Part shown: piece by piece, positions 24,658 through 33,177 of the stretch
Position numbering within the stretch: position 1 is the first letter of the stretch
Layout of the letters: each line of letters opens with the position of its first letter
Assembly: GCA_021802775.1 (NCBI GenBank)
Contig: JAJZRJ010000032.1
Span: 1-33,177, forward strand
Origin: Deltaproteobacteria bacterium
GTDB taxonomy: Bacteria; Desulfobacterota; Desulfobulbia; Desulfobulbales; Desulfurivibrionaceae
Length of the DNA stretch: 33,177 bases
Direction of reading: 5' to 3'
Program-made: the position numbers and the translations under genes
Notes under the pieces: generated by a model
Told to the model about the DNA's origin: nothing
Databases searched by the model: none
The model's input: only the letters and a program-made list of their open reading frames with translations

Positions 24658-25011
24658 ATGATCCCGGAAAACAAAGCCATCTTTACCATAGGAACCGCGG
24701 CCAAGATGCTCGAGGTGCATCCCCGCACGCTGCGGATCTATGAAAGGGAGAACCTGGTGCGGCCGGTCCGCAAGGGGCAGTGGCGCTACTATACCATGGA
24801 TGACCTCAAGTGGATCCAGTGCCTGCGCGACATGATCCACGAGCATGGGATCAGTATCGCCGCGATCAAGAAGCTCCTCCAGTATACCCCTTGCTGGAAC
24901 ATCGCCGACTGCCCCATTGAGAAGCGCAAGCAGTGCACGGCCTTCATGGCGAACGGCCTGGTGCCGCGCAAGCTGGAAATCGAACCGCGCTCCGGCGGAC
25001 TTGCCGCCTGA
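24658..25011 (+). CDS. MerR-family transcriptional regulator, HspR-like, Cys-rich
   Basis: 117 aa. The N-terminal winged helix (IFTIGTAAKMLEVHPRTLRI, then YERENLVRP and QWRYYTMDDL) is a MerR/HspR-type DNA-binding domain, followed by one helix (IQCLRDMIHEHGISIAAIKKLL). The short C-terminal part holds C79, C85 and C93 within CWNIADCPIEKRKQC, a spacing that suggests metal, Fe-S or thiol sensing; C55 is a fourth candidate ligand. AAAAGGAG upstream of ATG 24658 supports the start. It lies 80 nt after the NrfD gene and is probably cotranscribed, so it may sense redox state or metal and feed back on this module. The ligand is inferred, not shown. Confidence 0.88.
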   Translation: MIPENKAIFTIGTAAKMLEVHPRTLRIYERENLVRPVRKGQWRYYTMDDLKWIQCLRDMIHEHGISIAAIKKLLQYTPCWNIADCPIEKRKQCTAFMANGLVPRKLEIEPRSGGLAA

Positions 25012-25035
25012 ACGCGGCGCAACGGAGGAGATGTC

Positions 25036-25275
25036 ATGAGCGTACCAACACAACTGTGGGGCAAGGGTGGGCATCGCCTGACGGCACATACCGTCCCGGC
25101 CAAAAGCCGCCGCGCCCGGCTGACCATGGCGCAGATCAGCGAGGCATGCTGGGGAATTCTCACCTTTGCCCTGTGCCTGGCCCTCGGCCCCTTCTCCGCC
25201 ATCGCGGTGGTCTTCAGTCTGGGTTCCCTGGCGCGTGGGCAGGAAGGCGGGATGGAGCCGCACGCCGCCCGCTAA
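25036..25275 (+). CDS. small single-helix membrane protein, unknown function
   Basis: 79 aa. A basic N-terminal part (HRLTAHTVPAKSRRARLT) is followed by one hydrophobic helix (ACWGILTFALCLALGPFSAI and onward) and a short polar tail. GGAGGAG lies seven nt before ATG 25036, and it starts 24 nt after the MerR stop, so it is most likely a real gene in the same transcript. I recognise no family. It could be a small accessory subunit of the NrfD complex or a membrane partner of the MerR regulator; both are guesses from position. Confidence 0.65.
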   Translation: MSVPTQLWGKGGHRLTAHTVPAKSRRARLTMAQISEACWGILTFALCLALGPFSAIAVVFSLGSLARGQEGGMEPHAAR

Positions 25276-25428
25276 CGATGGTTCAGGTGGAGGAAGAATC
25301 TCGCAACAAGGAGGAATGCCGGCGGAACCACAACCGCAGGGTGGTTGGTGATTCGGATCTGTGCGCAGGGGTGAGCGGCCATGGATGATGGCCCCTGACC
25401 TCTGGTCGCAGGTTTTCGGGAAAGAGGG

Positions 25429-25468
25429 CAACAAAAAAGGCTGCTCGGATGAGCAGCCTTTTTTGTTG
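25429..25468. terminator. bidirectional intrinsic terminator
   Basis: CAACAAAAAAGGCTGCTC (25429-25446) and its exact complement (25451-25468) form an 18-bp stem with a GGAT loop. A-rich and T-rich flanks give a T-run on either strand. It ends the plus-strand NrfD/MerR unit and the minus-strand cytochrome unit. Confidence 0.92.
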
Positions 25469-25495
25469 CCGGCGGAAAGCCGGAAAAGAAGCGGC

Positions 25496-25792
25496 TTACT
25501 TGTGGCAATCGGTGCACTTCATGGGACCCTTGGCCTTCTTGTGGCAGTCCTGGCAGAAGCCGTGGCCCTTCTTCATGTCCCACTTCTTGTCAGCCGGGAA
25601 GTTGGCGGCCTTGTGGCATTCGTCGCACTTGTTCTTGGCCTGATGCTTGGCATGCGGGAATACGGCCGGCTTCTTGCCCGTGGCGCTCTTCAGGGTGATC
25701 TCGGCCGGCCCCTTGTCCTCGGCCGAAGCCACGCCAAAGGCACCGAACGCCACGGCCAGAGCCACTGCGGAACACAGTACCATCTTCTTCAT
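25496..25792 (-). CDS. periplasmic trihaem cytochrome c7-like (PpcA/c3 family)
   Basis: 98 aa with a clear signal peptide (MKKMVLCSAVALAVAFGAFG, cleavage after ASA). The mature protein of about 73 residues carries three haem motifs, CDECH, CQDCH and CTDCH, plus FPHAKHQ supplying axial histidines. It is lysine-rich, as in the small soluble electron shuttles of Geobacter (PpcA) and cytochrome c3 of sulfate reducers. The longer open frame starts 25 codons earlier, but AGGAG upstream of ATG 25792 and the signal peptide fix this start. It could carry electrons between the hydrogenase, the NrfD module and other periplasmic partners. Likely monocistronic. Confidence 0.92.
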   Translation of the reverse strand: MKKMVLCSAVALAVAFGAFGVASAEDKGPAEITLKSATGKKPAVFPHAKHQAKNKCDECHKAANFPADKKWDMKKGHGFCQDCHKKAKGPMKCTDCHK

Positions 25793-25929
25793 GATCGCTT
25801 CTCCTCTTCTTTTCCGTGAACTGCTGTTGTCAGAATGATGAGCCCGAAGGCCCATCGGCCTTGTCATTTCGTGAATCCACCCCGAACGTTACCTGTACTT
25901 ATCGGCATTCGGCGACGAAATCGCCTATT

Positions 25930-25958
25930 TTTTTAAACCCGCGCCGGGGAATTGTCAA
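25930..25958 (-). promoter_or_regulatory. sigma-70 promoter of the small cytochrome gene
   Basis: On the minus strand TTGACA (25958-25953) and TAAAAA (25935-25930) are exactly 17 nt apart. Transcription would start near 25923, giving a leader of about 130 nt before the cytochrome gene. Confidence 0.5.
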
Positions 25959-25972
25959 GCGGATTACGCGGT

Positions 25973-26827
25973 TTAACCCCGGCCATAACTGTGCAGGCCG
26001 GAGAGCAGAAAGTTGACCCCGTAGTAGGTGAAGATCACCGCGAGAAAGCCGATGATCGCCAGCCAGGCGATGCGCTTGCCCGCCCAGCCGCGGGTGAAAC
26101 GGGCGTGCAGGGTGGCGGCGTACATGAACCAGGTGATCAGCGACCAGGTCTCCTTGGGGTCCCAGCTCCAGTAGGTGCCCCACGCCGAGTTGGCCCAGAT
26201 GGCGCCGGTGATGATGCCGGCCGAGAGCCAGAGGAAGCCGAAGATGATGGTCTTGTGGGTGAGGTCGTCAATCACCTTCAGTTCCGGCAGGGTAGCCATG
26301 AGGCCGCCCGCCGTCCCGCCCCCCTTTTCCTCGTTGCGCGCCCGCAGCAGATACATGATCCCGAAGCCGCAGGCCACGGCAAAGGCGGCGTAGCCGACAA
26401 AGCAGGTGATGACATGGGCAATGAGCCAGTTGGACTGCAGCGCCGGGACGAGCGGCTTGATCTCCTTGCCGAACTGGGTGGAAAAGGAGGCGTAGGCCAT
26501 GCTCAGGAAGGCAAAGGGCATGGCAAAGGCGCCCAGGACCCGGTTTTTGTACCTCCATTCCAGACCCAGGTAGAAGATGGCGATGGACCATGCGAAAAAG
26601 ACCAATGATTCGTACATGTTGGAGAGCGGCGCGTAGCCGATGCCCATCTGATGCGATTCCTGCCAGCGCAGGCCGATGCCGGCGGTGTTGATGAGCCAGG
26701 CGGCCGCCGTGACCAGGGTGGCCAGCGGGCCAATCCTCGGAGCCCGGAAAACAAAGACCACGAGGTACAGCGCCGCGGAGGCCAGATAGGCAAAGGTGGT
26801 GAATCCAAGCAGTTGGGAACTGGTCAT
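25973..26827 (-). CDS. resC: cytochrome c biogenesis protein ResC/CcsA
   Basis: 284 aa; membrane haem-handling half of the System II cytochrome c synthetase. About eight hydrophobic helices are seen. The tryptophan-rich WWD-type motif is WANSAWGTYWSWDPKETWSL, the haem-presenting loop, with nearby histidines in AHVITCF, TLHARF and GLHSY. The start overlaps the resB stop by 4 nt (ATGA), and AGAGGTAG lies upstream. With ResB it should attach haem to the c-type cytochromes encoded nearby, which explains their co-location. Confidence 0.93.
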   Translation of the reverse strand: MTSSQLLGFTTFAYLASAALYLVVFVFRAPRIGPLATLVTAAAWLINTAGIGLRWQESHQMGIGYAPLSNMYESLVFFAWSIAIFYLGLEWRYKNRVLGAFAMPFAFLSMAYASFSTQFGKEIKPLVPALQSNWLIAHVITCFVGYAAFAVACGFGIMYLLRARNEEKGGGTAGGLMATLPELKVIDDLTHKTIIFGFLWLSAGIITGAIWANSAWGTYWSWDPKETWSLITWFMYAATLHARFTRGWAGKRIAWLAIIGFLAVIFTYYGVNFLLSGLHSYGRG

Positions 26828-28179
26828 GACGCTACCTCTGTCTCGGTAATGGATGGATTCTGTCTGATCTTTTCGGCGATCCCGGCAAAATTCCGCTCGA
26901 AGCCGATCCGGTTCTTGTTGCTGGTGCCGCAGAGCAAGACGCGGCTGGTGCTGCCCTCCGGCCTAATATATACCCAAATCCGCTGGTGGGAAAGGAAGAA
27001 AGCGACGTAGAGGCCAATGAGCATGAGGCCGCAGCCGATGTAGACCACCCACACCCCGGGATCCTTGGCCACCTGCAGGCCGGTGGCGTATATCTGCTTG
27101 AGGGAGAAGGCATACTCCTGGTCGTCCCGCGGGATGGTGGCGCTCACCGAGTCCGGCATCCAGAAGACCGCGGGTTCGCCCTTGCCGTCGGAGAACCAGA
27201 TCTTGAAGCGGGTATCGCCGCCGCGCTCACCCTCCATCATGTTGATGATGCCAAAGGAGATGTCGGTGTCGGGCCAGGAAATCTGCTGGCCGGCCGGAAT
27301 GCGGAAGAGTTTTTTCTCCTTGGCTGCGGGGTTCTCGATCTCGATGAGAAATTCGTTGGTCGGCTCGTAGCTCGACTGGTAGAAGGTGATGCCCCGGTGG
27401 TCAAGCGGGTCGTTGACCTCGATGGAGCGGGTAAAGGTCTTGTTCCGCTGCTGGTCGGTCACGGTGAGTTCGGAACGGTATTCCTTGGGCATGCCGTTGG
27501 CATAGTATTCGATTTCGAAGCGGTTGCAGCGCAGTTCGAAGCCGAGAGGGATGGGCCGATTGGTGCCGTATTCGTACACTTCGGCCACGGTGGCGCCCTC
27601 CGGGATCAGCACCCCGGCCTTGAAGCCGAAGAGGGCGCCGATGATGGCGCCGGCAAAGATGATGAGGATACTAAGGTGCACGGCATAGACACCGAGCCGG
27701 CTCCAGGCCGCCTTCTGGGCAAAGAGCAGCAGACCCTCCGGTCGTTCGGCCTGTTTGGCCTTCCAGCCACTGGCCGCGAGCACGCCGTGCAGGGCGCCGG
27801 CGGTGGCGGCCGGCGTGTCGCTGGCGGCAAAGCGTGCCCGTTGCTCCATTTTTTCCAGGCGTTCCGGCGTGGTGGCGAGGTTGTCCACCACCACCATGCG
27901 CCAGACATTGGGCAGCCGGTCGAGGGTGCAGATGATGAGGTTCATGCTGAAGAGCATGAGCAGCATGAGGAACCACCAGGAGTTGTACATGCGGTGGAGG
28001 TCGAGAATCATGAAGAGCCGGGTGAGGCTGGGACCGAACTCTTGGAAATAAAAGTCCGGCGGGTTGTTCTGGGGAATCAGGGTGCCGATGATGGAGGTGG
28101 CTGCCAGGATGAAGAGTACAAAGAGTGCCAGCTTCACCGAGGCGAAGAAACGCCAGACTGCATTGTCTTCCTTACTCAT
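26824..28179 (-). CDS. resB: cytochrome c biogenesis protein ResB/Ccs1
   Basis: 451 aa; partner of ResC/CcsA in System II. Three N-terminal helices (FASVKLALFVLFILAATSII; WWFLMLLMLFSMNLIICTLD; YAVHLSILIIFAGAIIGALF) precede a large periplasmic beta-rich region. This includes NDPLDHRGITFYQSSYEP, a conserved ResB segment. A last helix (GVWVVYIGCGLMLIGLYVAF) follows. It is the first gene of a resB-resC operon, divergent from rpmB. The purine-rich GGGGGT before ATG 28179 may be its ribosome binding site. Length is typical of the family. Confidence 0.93.
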   Translation of the reverse strand: MSKEDNAVWRFFASVKLALFVLFILAATSIIGTLIPQNNPPDFYFQEFGPSLTRLFMILDLHRMYNSWWFLMLLMLFSMNLIICTLDRLPNVWRMVVVDNLATTPERLEKMEQRARFAASDTPAATAGALHGVLAASGWKAKQAERPEGLLLFAQKAAWSRLGVYAVHLSILIIFAGAIIGALFGFKAGVLIPEGATVAEVYEYGTNRPIPLGFELRCNRFEIEYYANGMPKEYRSELTVTDQQRNKTFTRSIEVNDPLDHRGITFYQSSYEPTNEFLIEIENPAAKEKKLFRIPAGQQISWPDTDISFGIINMMEGERGGDTRFKIWFSDGKGEPAVFWMPDSVSATIPRDDQEYAFSLKQIYATGLQVAKDPGVWVVYIGCGLMLIGLYVAFFLSHQRIWVYIRPEGSTSRVLLCGTSNKNRIGFERNFAGIAEKIRQNPSITETEVAS

Positions 28180-28584
28180 ATACCCCCGCGTGTGTCATGT
28201 GTTGTTAGGATTGTGCGCGGAGTCGCGCGGTTGGCTTATGGGTCGTGGGGGGATTGTATGAACTGGAGCGCGCCATTTCCCCCGTTGGATACTGCGCGGT
28301 CGAATCCAGCATGAATTGACATTCTCTAATAGGCTTGCCGCTCTTCCGTCAACAGAAACTTGCGGAATGCTCCCTCATTCCTTGGGGTAAAGACGGTAAA
28401 ATCGGGAGAAGGTTCCCGAAAAAAGGGAGGGGGATAGGGAATGGCGGGGCCAAGAAAAACTCTTGCCAAGCAGTGGTGGAAGAGGTATAAATGCTGGTCT
28501 TTCTGACCACCGAGAATTCTGTTGATGCATCGGCCGCCGGCGGCAGTGTTGGCGCGGGCTGGCTGTGAGCAAAGGAGTAGAACA
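28180..28584. other. divergent intergenic region between resB and rpmB
   Basis: No gene is supported. The rpmB promoter and leader lie at the right end. On the resB side I see no convincing -35/-10 pair. Short open frames on both strands have no recognisable features. Confidence 0.5.
28463..28491 (+). promoter_or_regulatory. sigma-70 promoter of rpmB
   Basis: TTGCCA (28463-28468), 17 nt, TATAAA (28486-28491). Transcription would start near 28498, giving a leader of about 87 nt that includes the small hairpin TGGT-CTTTCTG-ACCA. Confidence 0.6.
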
Positions 28585-28806
28585 ATGGCCAAAGTATGTG
28601 AGATTTGCGGCAAGGGCCCCACCGTGGGCAACAATGTCAGCCACGCCCACAACAAGACCCGGCGGCGTTGGCTGCCCAATCTGCAGAAGGTCCGCATGGC
28701 CTCTGGCGGCAATGCCAAGTCCGTCCGCGTCTGCACCCGCTGCATCCGCTCCGGCGCGGTGGTAAAAGCCCGCCTGATCCCGCCTATTTCCTCTTCGCCT
28801 CGATAA
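28585..28806 (+). CDS. rpmB: 50S ribosomal protein L28
   Basis: 73 aa. [20 protein letters not shown] and the following [16 protein letters not shown] are the L28 signature. Zinc-ribbon cysteines are C5, C8, C50 and C53. AAAGGAG precedes ATG 28585; the frame extending upstream to 28522 is not part of the gene. The family usually ends shortly after the SGKVVKA-like segment. Here SGAVVKA is followed by a further [11 protein letters not shown], so the C-terminus seems about ten residues too long. Its 3' end overlaps the convergent rel gene by 23 nt, and no terminator separates them. Confidence 0.95.
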   Translation: MAKVCEICGKGPTVGNNVSHAHNKTRRRWLPNLQKVRMASGGNAKSVRVCTRCIRSGAVVKARLIPPISSSPR

Positions 28807-30946
28807 CGCCCGCCAGCTGCTGCAAGTGCTGGAGGATGCGCACGAGGTGATCCACGCCTTTCACCTCGACGATCCCGTTGATCCTGGCCAGGCCACCCGC
28901 CATGGTGGTGGCCTCCAGGTTCACGATATCGGCGTCGCCGCCGCTGATGGCATTGCTGATCGCGGCAAGCAACCCGCGCTGATCCTGGGCAATGACCTGC
29001 ACCGGTGCCCGGTGCGTTGACTCCACGGCCGGATCCCAGCTTACCGGGATCCGGCGTTCCGGATCGCTGGCCAGCAGATTGGGGCAGTTCGCCTTGTGCA
29101 CCGAAATTCCCCGGCCGGCGGTGATGAAGCCGCTGATGGCATCCCCTGGCACCGGCATGCAGCAGTGGCTGATCTTGGTCAGCACCCCGTCCGCTCCATC
29201 CACCACAATCACCTCGTCTCGTCCCGCCTTGCCGCGGCCACGTTTGGCCGGGAGCTGCTCCAGCACCGCCTCGACGCTCTCCGTCTCTTTCTCCCGCAGT
29301 TCCGCCGGTTGCAGCAGCCGGATGATCGCCGGCATGGTGATCTTGCCGGAGCCGACCTTGCGCATGAGGTCGTCGAGCGAGTTGCAGGAAAGGGCCTTGA
29401 GCACCTCCTTGAGATGGCCGGTCTTGATGAACTTCTTGAGGCTCAGGTTGTGTTTGCGCAGCTCGCGTTCGCAGAGTTCGCGGCCCACCGTGAGGCTCTT
29501 TTCCCGTTCCTCCTGGTTGAGCCACTGCTTGATGTGGCTTTTGGCCCGGGCGGTCTTGACGAAGGCGAGCCAGCCGCGGTGGGGTTTCTGGCCCGGCGCG
29601 GTGATGATCTCCACCACGTCGCCGTTGGCAAGTTCGGTCTTGAGCTGGGCGATCTGGCCGTTGATCTTGGCCCCGGCGCAGCGGTGCCCCACCTGGGTGT
29701 GGATGCTGTAAGCGAAATCGAGCGGGGTACTGCCGCGCGGAAAGCCCCGCACCTCGCCGGTGGGGGTGAGCACATAGATGTCGTCCTCGTAGAGCTCGCC
29801 CTTGACCGCGTCGAGGAATTCCTTGGGGTCTTCCAGCTCCTGCAGGGTCTGCACCAGCTGCTTGAGCCATTTGAAGAGCTTGACGTCCTTGCTGGTGACC
29901 GCCTTGCCCTCTTTGTAGGCCCAATGCGCGGCGATGCCCTCCTGGGCGATGCGGTCCATATCCTCGGTGCGGATCTGGATCTCCATGAAATCGCCGTGGG
30001 GACCGACCACCGAGGTGTGCAATGATTTGTAGCCGTTGGCCTTGGGGTGGCTGATGAAATCCTTGAAGCGGCCGTCGATGGGTGCCCAGATCGAGTGGAT
30101 GATCCCCAGCACCTCGTAGCATTCCTTGAGCTCCCGCACGATGATGCGGAAGGCCACCTTGTCGTATACCTTTTCGATGGGGATATTCTGGGCCAGCAGC
30201 TTTTTGTAGATGCTGTAGAGGTGCTTGGGCCGGCCGAGGATGCGGAACTGGCCGATGCCGTTCTCGCTGAGGTGGTGGGAGAGCAGCGCCTTGATTTCCT
30301 CGACATACGCCTCGCGGTCCGGCAGCGAGGTCTGGATGCTGCGGGAGAGTTTGGCAAATTCCTCCGGGTGGAGATAGGAAAAGGAGAGGTCCTCCAGCTC
30401 CCGCTTGATCCAGTCGATGCCGAGCCGGCTGGCGAGCGGTGCATAGAGTTCCAAGGTCTCCTGGGCGAACTCCATCTGCTTGGCCGATTCCACGTGGCGC
30501 AACGATTGCAGGTCGTGCAACCGGTCGGCGAGTTTGACCAGCAGGACGCGGATGTCGGAGGACATGGCCAAGAGCATCTTGCGGATGTTTTCCGCCTGGT
30601 AGGCGACCTGGCTGTTGAACTGGACGCTGGTGATCCTGGTGGCGCCGCTGACAATGTTGGCGACATCGTCACCGAATTCCTCCCGCAGCCTGGCCTCGCT
30701 GACCTTGGGTTCGGCCTGCTTGAGCACCCCGTGCAGGAGGCCGGCAACGATGGTCGGTACATCGAGCCGCATGGTGGCCAGCAGATAGGCGACGGCCATG
30801 GCGTGTTGCAGATAGGGCTTGCCCGACAGGCGGTGGTGGCCGGCATAGACCTCGCCGGCAAAGGCATGGGCCTTGACGATGGGCGTCAGGTCCTCGTCAG
30901 GCATGTACTCCTTGGCGCGGGCGATGATGTCGTCGATGGTGGCCAT
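28784..30946 (-). CDS. rel: RelA/SpoT homologue, (p)ppGpp synthetase with defective hydrolase site
   Basis: 720 aa; stringent-response enzyme. An HD domain (about 20-180) is followed by the synthetase domain (about 230-345), TGS (about 385-445), a helical region and a C-terminal ACT domain (about 650-720). Synthetase residues look intact: RFKD (D296), GYKSLH (305-310) and EIQIRT (E322). In the hydrolase domain H48 and D141 are present, but the expected HDxxED reads HGVLKQ (H72, G73, K76, Q77) and the later Asn is D145. Pyrophosphohydrolase activity is therefore probably lost, making it RelA-like in function. It starts 14 nt after proS without a clear ribosome binding site, so translation may depend on proS. 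The 3' end overlaps rpmB. Confidence 0.92.
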   Translation of the reverse strand: MATIDDIIARAKEYMPDEDLTPIVKAHAFAGEVYAGHHRLSGKPYLQHAMAVAYLLATMRLDVPTIVAGLLHGVLKQAEPKVSEARLREEFGDDVANIVSGATRITSVQFNSQVAYQAENIRKMLLAMSSDIRVLLVKLADRLHDLQSLRHVESAKQMEFAQETLELYAPLASRLGIDWIKRELEDLSFSYLHPEEFAKLSRSIQTSLPDREAYVEEIKALLSHHLSENGIGQFRILGRPKHLYSIYKKLLAQNIPIEKVYDKVAFRIIVRELKECYEVLGIIHSIWAPIDGRFKDFISHPKANGYKSLHTSVVGPHGDFMEIQIRTEDMDRIAQEGIAAHWAYKEGKAVTSKDVKLFKWLKQLVQTLQELEDPKEFLDAVKGELYEDDIYVLTPTGEVRGFPRGSTPLDFAYSIHTQVGHRCAGAKINGQIAQLKTELANGDVVEIITAPGQKPHRGWLAFVKTARAKSHIKQWLNQEEREKSLTVGRELCERELRKHNLSLKKFIKTGHLKEVLKALSCNSLDDLMRKVGSGKITMPAIIRLLQPAELREKETESVEAVLEQLPAKRGRGKAGRDEVIVVDGADGVLTKISHCCMPVPGDAISGFITAGRGISVHKANCPNLLASDPERRIPVSWDPAVESTHRAPVQVIAQDQRGLLAAISNAISGGDADIVNLEATTMAGGLARINGIVEVKGVDHLVRILQHLQQLAGVIEAKRK

Positions 30947-30960
30947 GCTGCCGGGCGCTG

Positions 30961-32694
<1,734 letters not shown>

Positions 32695-33177
32695 GGGGCA
32701 CCTGGATTATGGAAGTTACGGGTCAAAAGCGGCCTTGATCGGCCACGATATGTTCAGAGAATACGCAGAGAAAATATACACGTTCGACCCGTTTTCCGCA
32801 TCACTTTCCTTGGCAGGGCAACGGCCTGGCCGCCTCACCGAACCGGCAGAAAAGGCCAGTGCTCTTGTGCCATTCAGTATGCGAAGAGGGTGGGGTGGTA
32901 GGAGGGTGGCAGGAAGGATAATTTCAAAAACTAGGGACATCCATGATAAGTAAAGTCAAGGGGAAAACGGAGATTTCCCGTCAACCCCCGGACGTCATCC
33001 GGCGGCCTTATTTGTTGGCCTTCCCTCCGTCCAATCTTTTTTAATCTCTTCTTGTGGTCCACCAAACAGATCCGGCGACCAGACATCCATTTGCCGTCTT
33101 CGGGGATATCCCCCGTCACGGAAGATTGAGTTTGGGTCAACCCGCCGCCCTTGAAACACTCCCCAGGGCGTGCAACA
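32695..33177. other. region upstream of proS, no supported gene
   Basis: The 5' region of proS lies here, but no promoter stands out. A minus-strand frame of 69 codons (32931-33140) begins with TTG and lacks a ribosome binding site or recognisable family. A 12-bp palindrome GGGGATATCCCC lies at 33102-33113, followed by CCGTCACGGA, which shares ten nt with the 33-nt repeat seen elsewhere; this may be chance. No tRNA or partial gene is evident at the window edge. Confidence 0.45.

Noticed and set aside
25278..25388. 36-codon frame starting two nt after the small membrane protein gene
   Set aside because: Position would allow translational coupling, but composition is charged and unstructured and no independent signal supports it.
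28326..30122. 598-codon frame overlapping rel on the same strand
   Set aside because: Shadow frame of rel; composition is Gly/Arg/Gln-rich and lacks any domain, whereas the rel frame has complete HD, synthetase, TGS and ACT regions.
33113..33122. CCGTCACGGA as a third copy of the 33-nt repeat
   Set aside because: Only ten nt match and the core is nearly palindromic, so chance is likely.
32931..33140. 69-codon minus-strand frame upstream of proS
   Set aside because: TTG start, no ribosome binding site, no known family. It could be a real small gene, but the sequence gives no support.

Overview
The window is GC-rich, densely coding DNA from an anaerobic, respiring bacterium. Gene content points to a Desulfobulbales-like member of the Desulfobacterota (former Deltaproteobacteria). 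Supporting signs are a periplasmic uptake [NiFe] hydrogenase with its maturation genes, multihaem c-type cytochromes, NrfD-family quinone modules, a PAS/sigma-54 activator, System II cytochrome c maturation and a proS-rel operon. This placement is inferred from gene content; no taxonomic marker was compared.

Region 1 (1-11951): after a repeat-bearing upstream region comes one long plus-strand cluster. It holds the hydrogenase small subunit, the ferredoxin-like HybA, the membrane subunit HybB, the large subunit HybC and the maturation protease HybD, followed by hypA, hypB, hypF, hypC, hypD and hypE. Spacing is tight, with several 1-4 nt stop/start overlaps. The cluster encodes a Tat-exported, membrane-anchored H2:quinone oxidoreductase plus the machinery that builds its Ni-Fe(CN)2CO site.

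Region 2 (11952-18562): a short scar separates the hyp genes from a tripartite RND efflux pump (adaptor, HAE1-type pump, outer-membrane channel). The scar holds a single unit resembling a type I-C CRISPR repeat and an internally deleted IS200/IS605-type element. A 33-nt repeat downstream of the pump is an inverted copy (32/33) of one upstream of the hydrogenase, so the two copies bracket about 18 kb.

Region 3 (18563-25468): a minus-strand sigma-54 activator with three PAS domains stands divergently from a respiratory module. The module comprises a four-cluster Fe-S protein, a trihaem cytochrome c and, after a strong terminator and about 1.2 kb without genes, an NrfD-family membrane protein. 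A near-consensus -24/-12 promoter and an approximately 390-nt, hairpin-rich leader precede the NrfD gene. A cysteine-rich MerR-type regulator and a one-helix membrane protein follow, ending at a bidirectional terminator. I consider the PAS activator, sigma-54 promoter, structured leader and NrfD module the best candidate for an undescribed regulatory system here.

Region 4 (25469-33177): on the minus strand lie a small trihaem cytochrome c7-like protein, ResC/CcsA and ResB (haem delivery for the c-type cytochromes), and proS followed by a RelA/SpoT homologue whose hydrolase site has lost its HD dyad. rpmB lies convergent to rel, and their 3' ends overlap by 23 nt. The last 480 nt, upstream of proS, contain no gene I can support.
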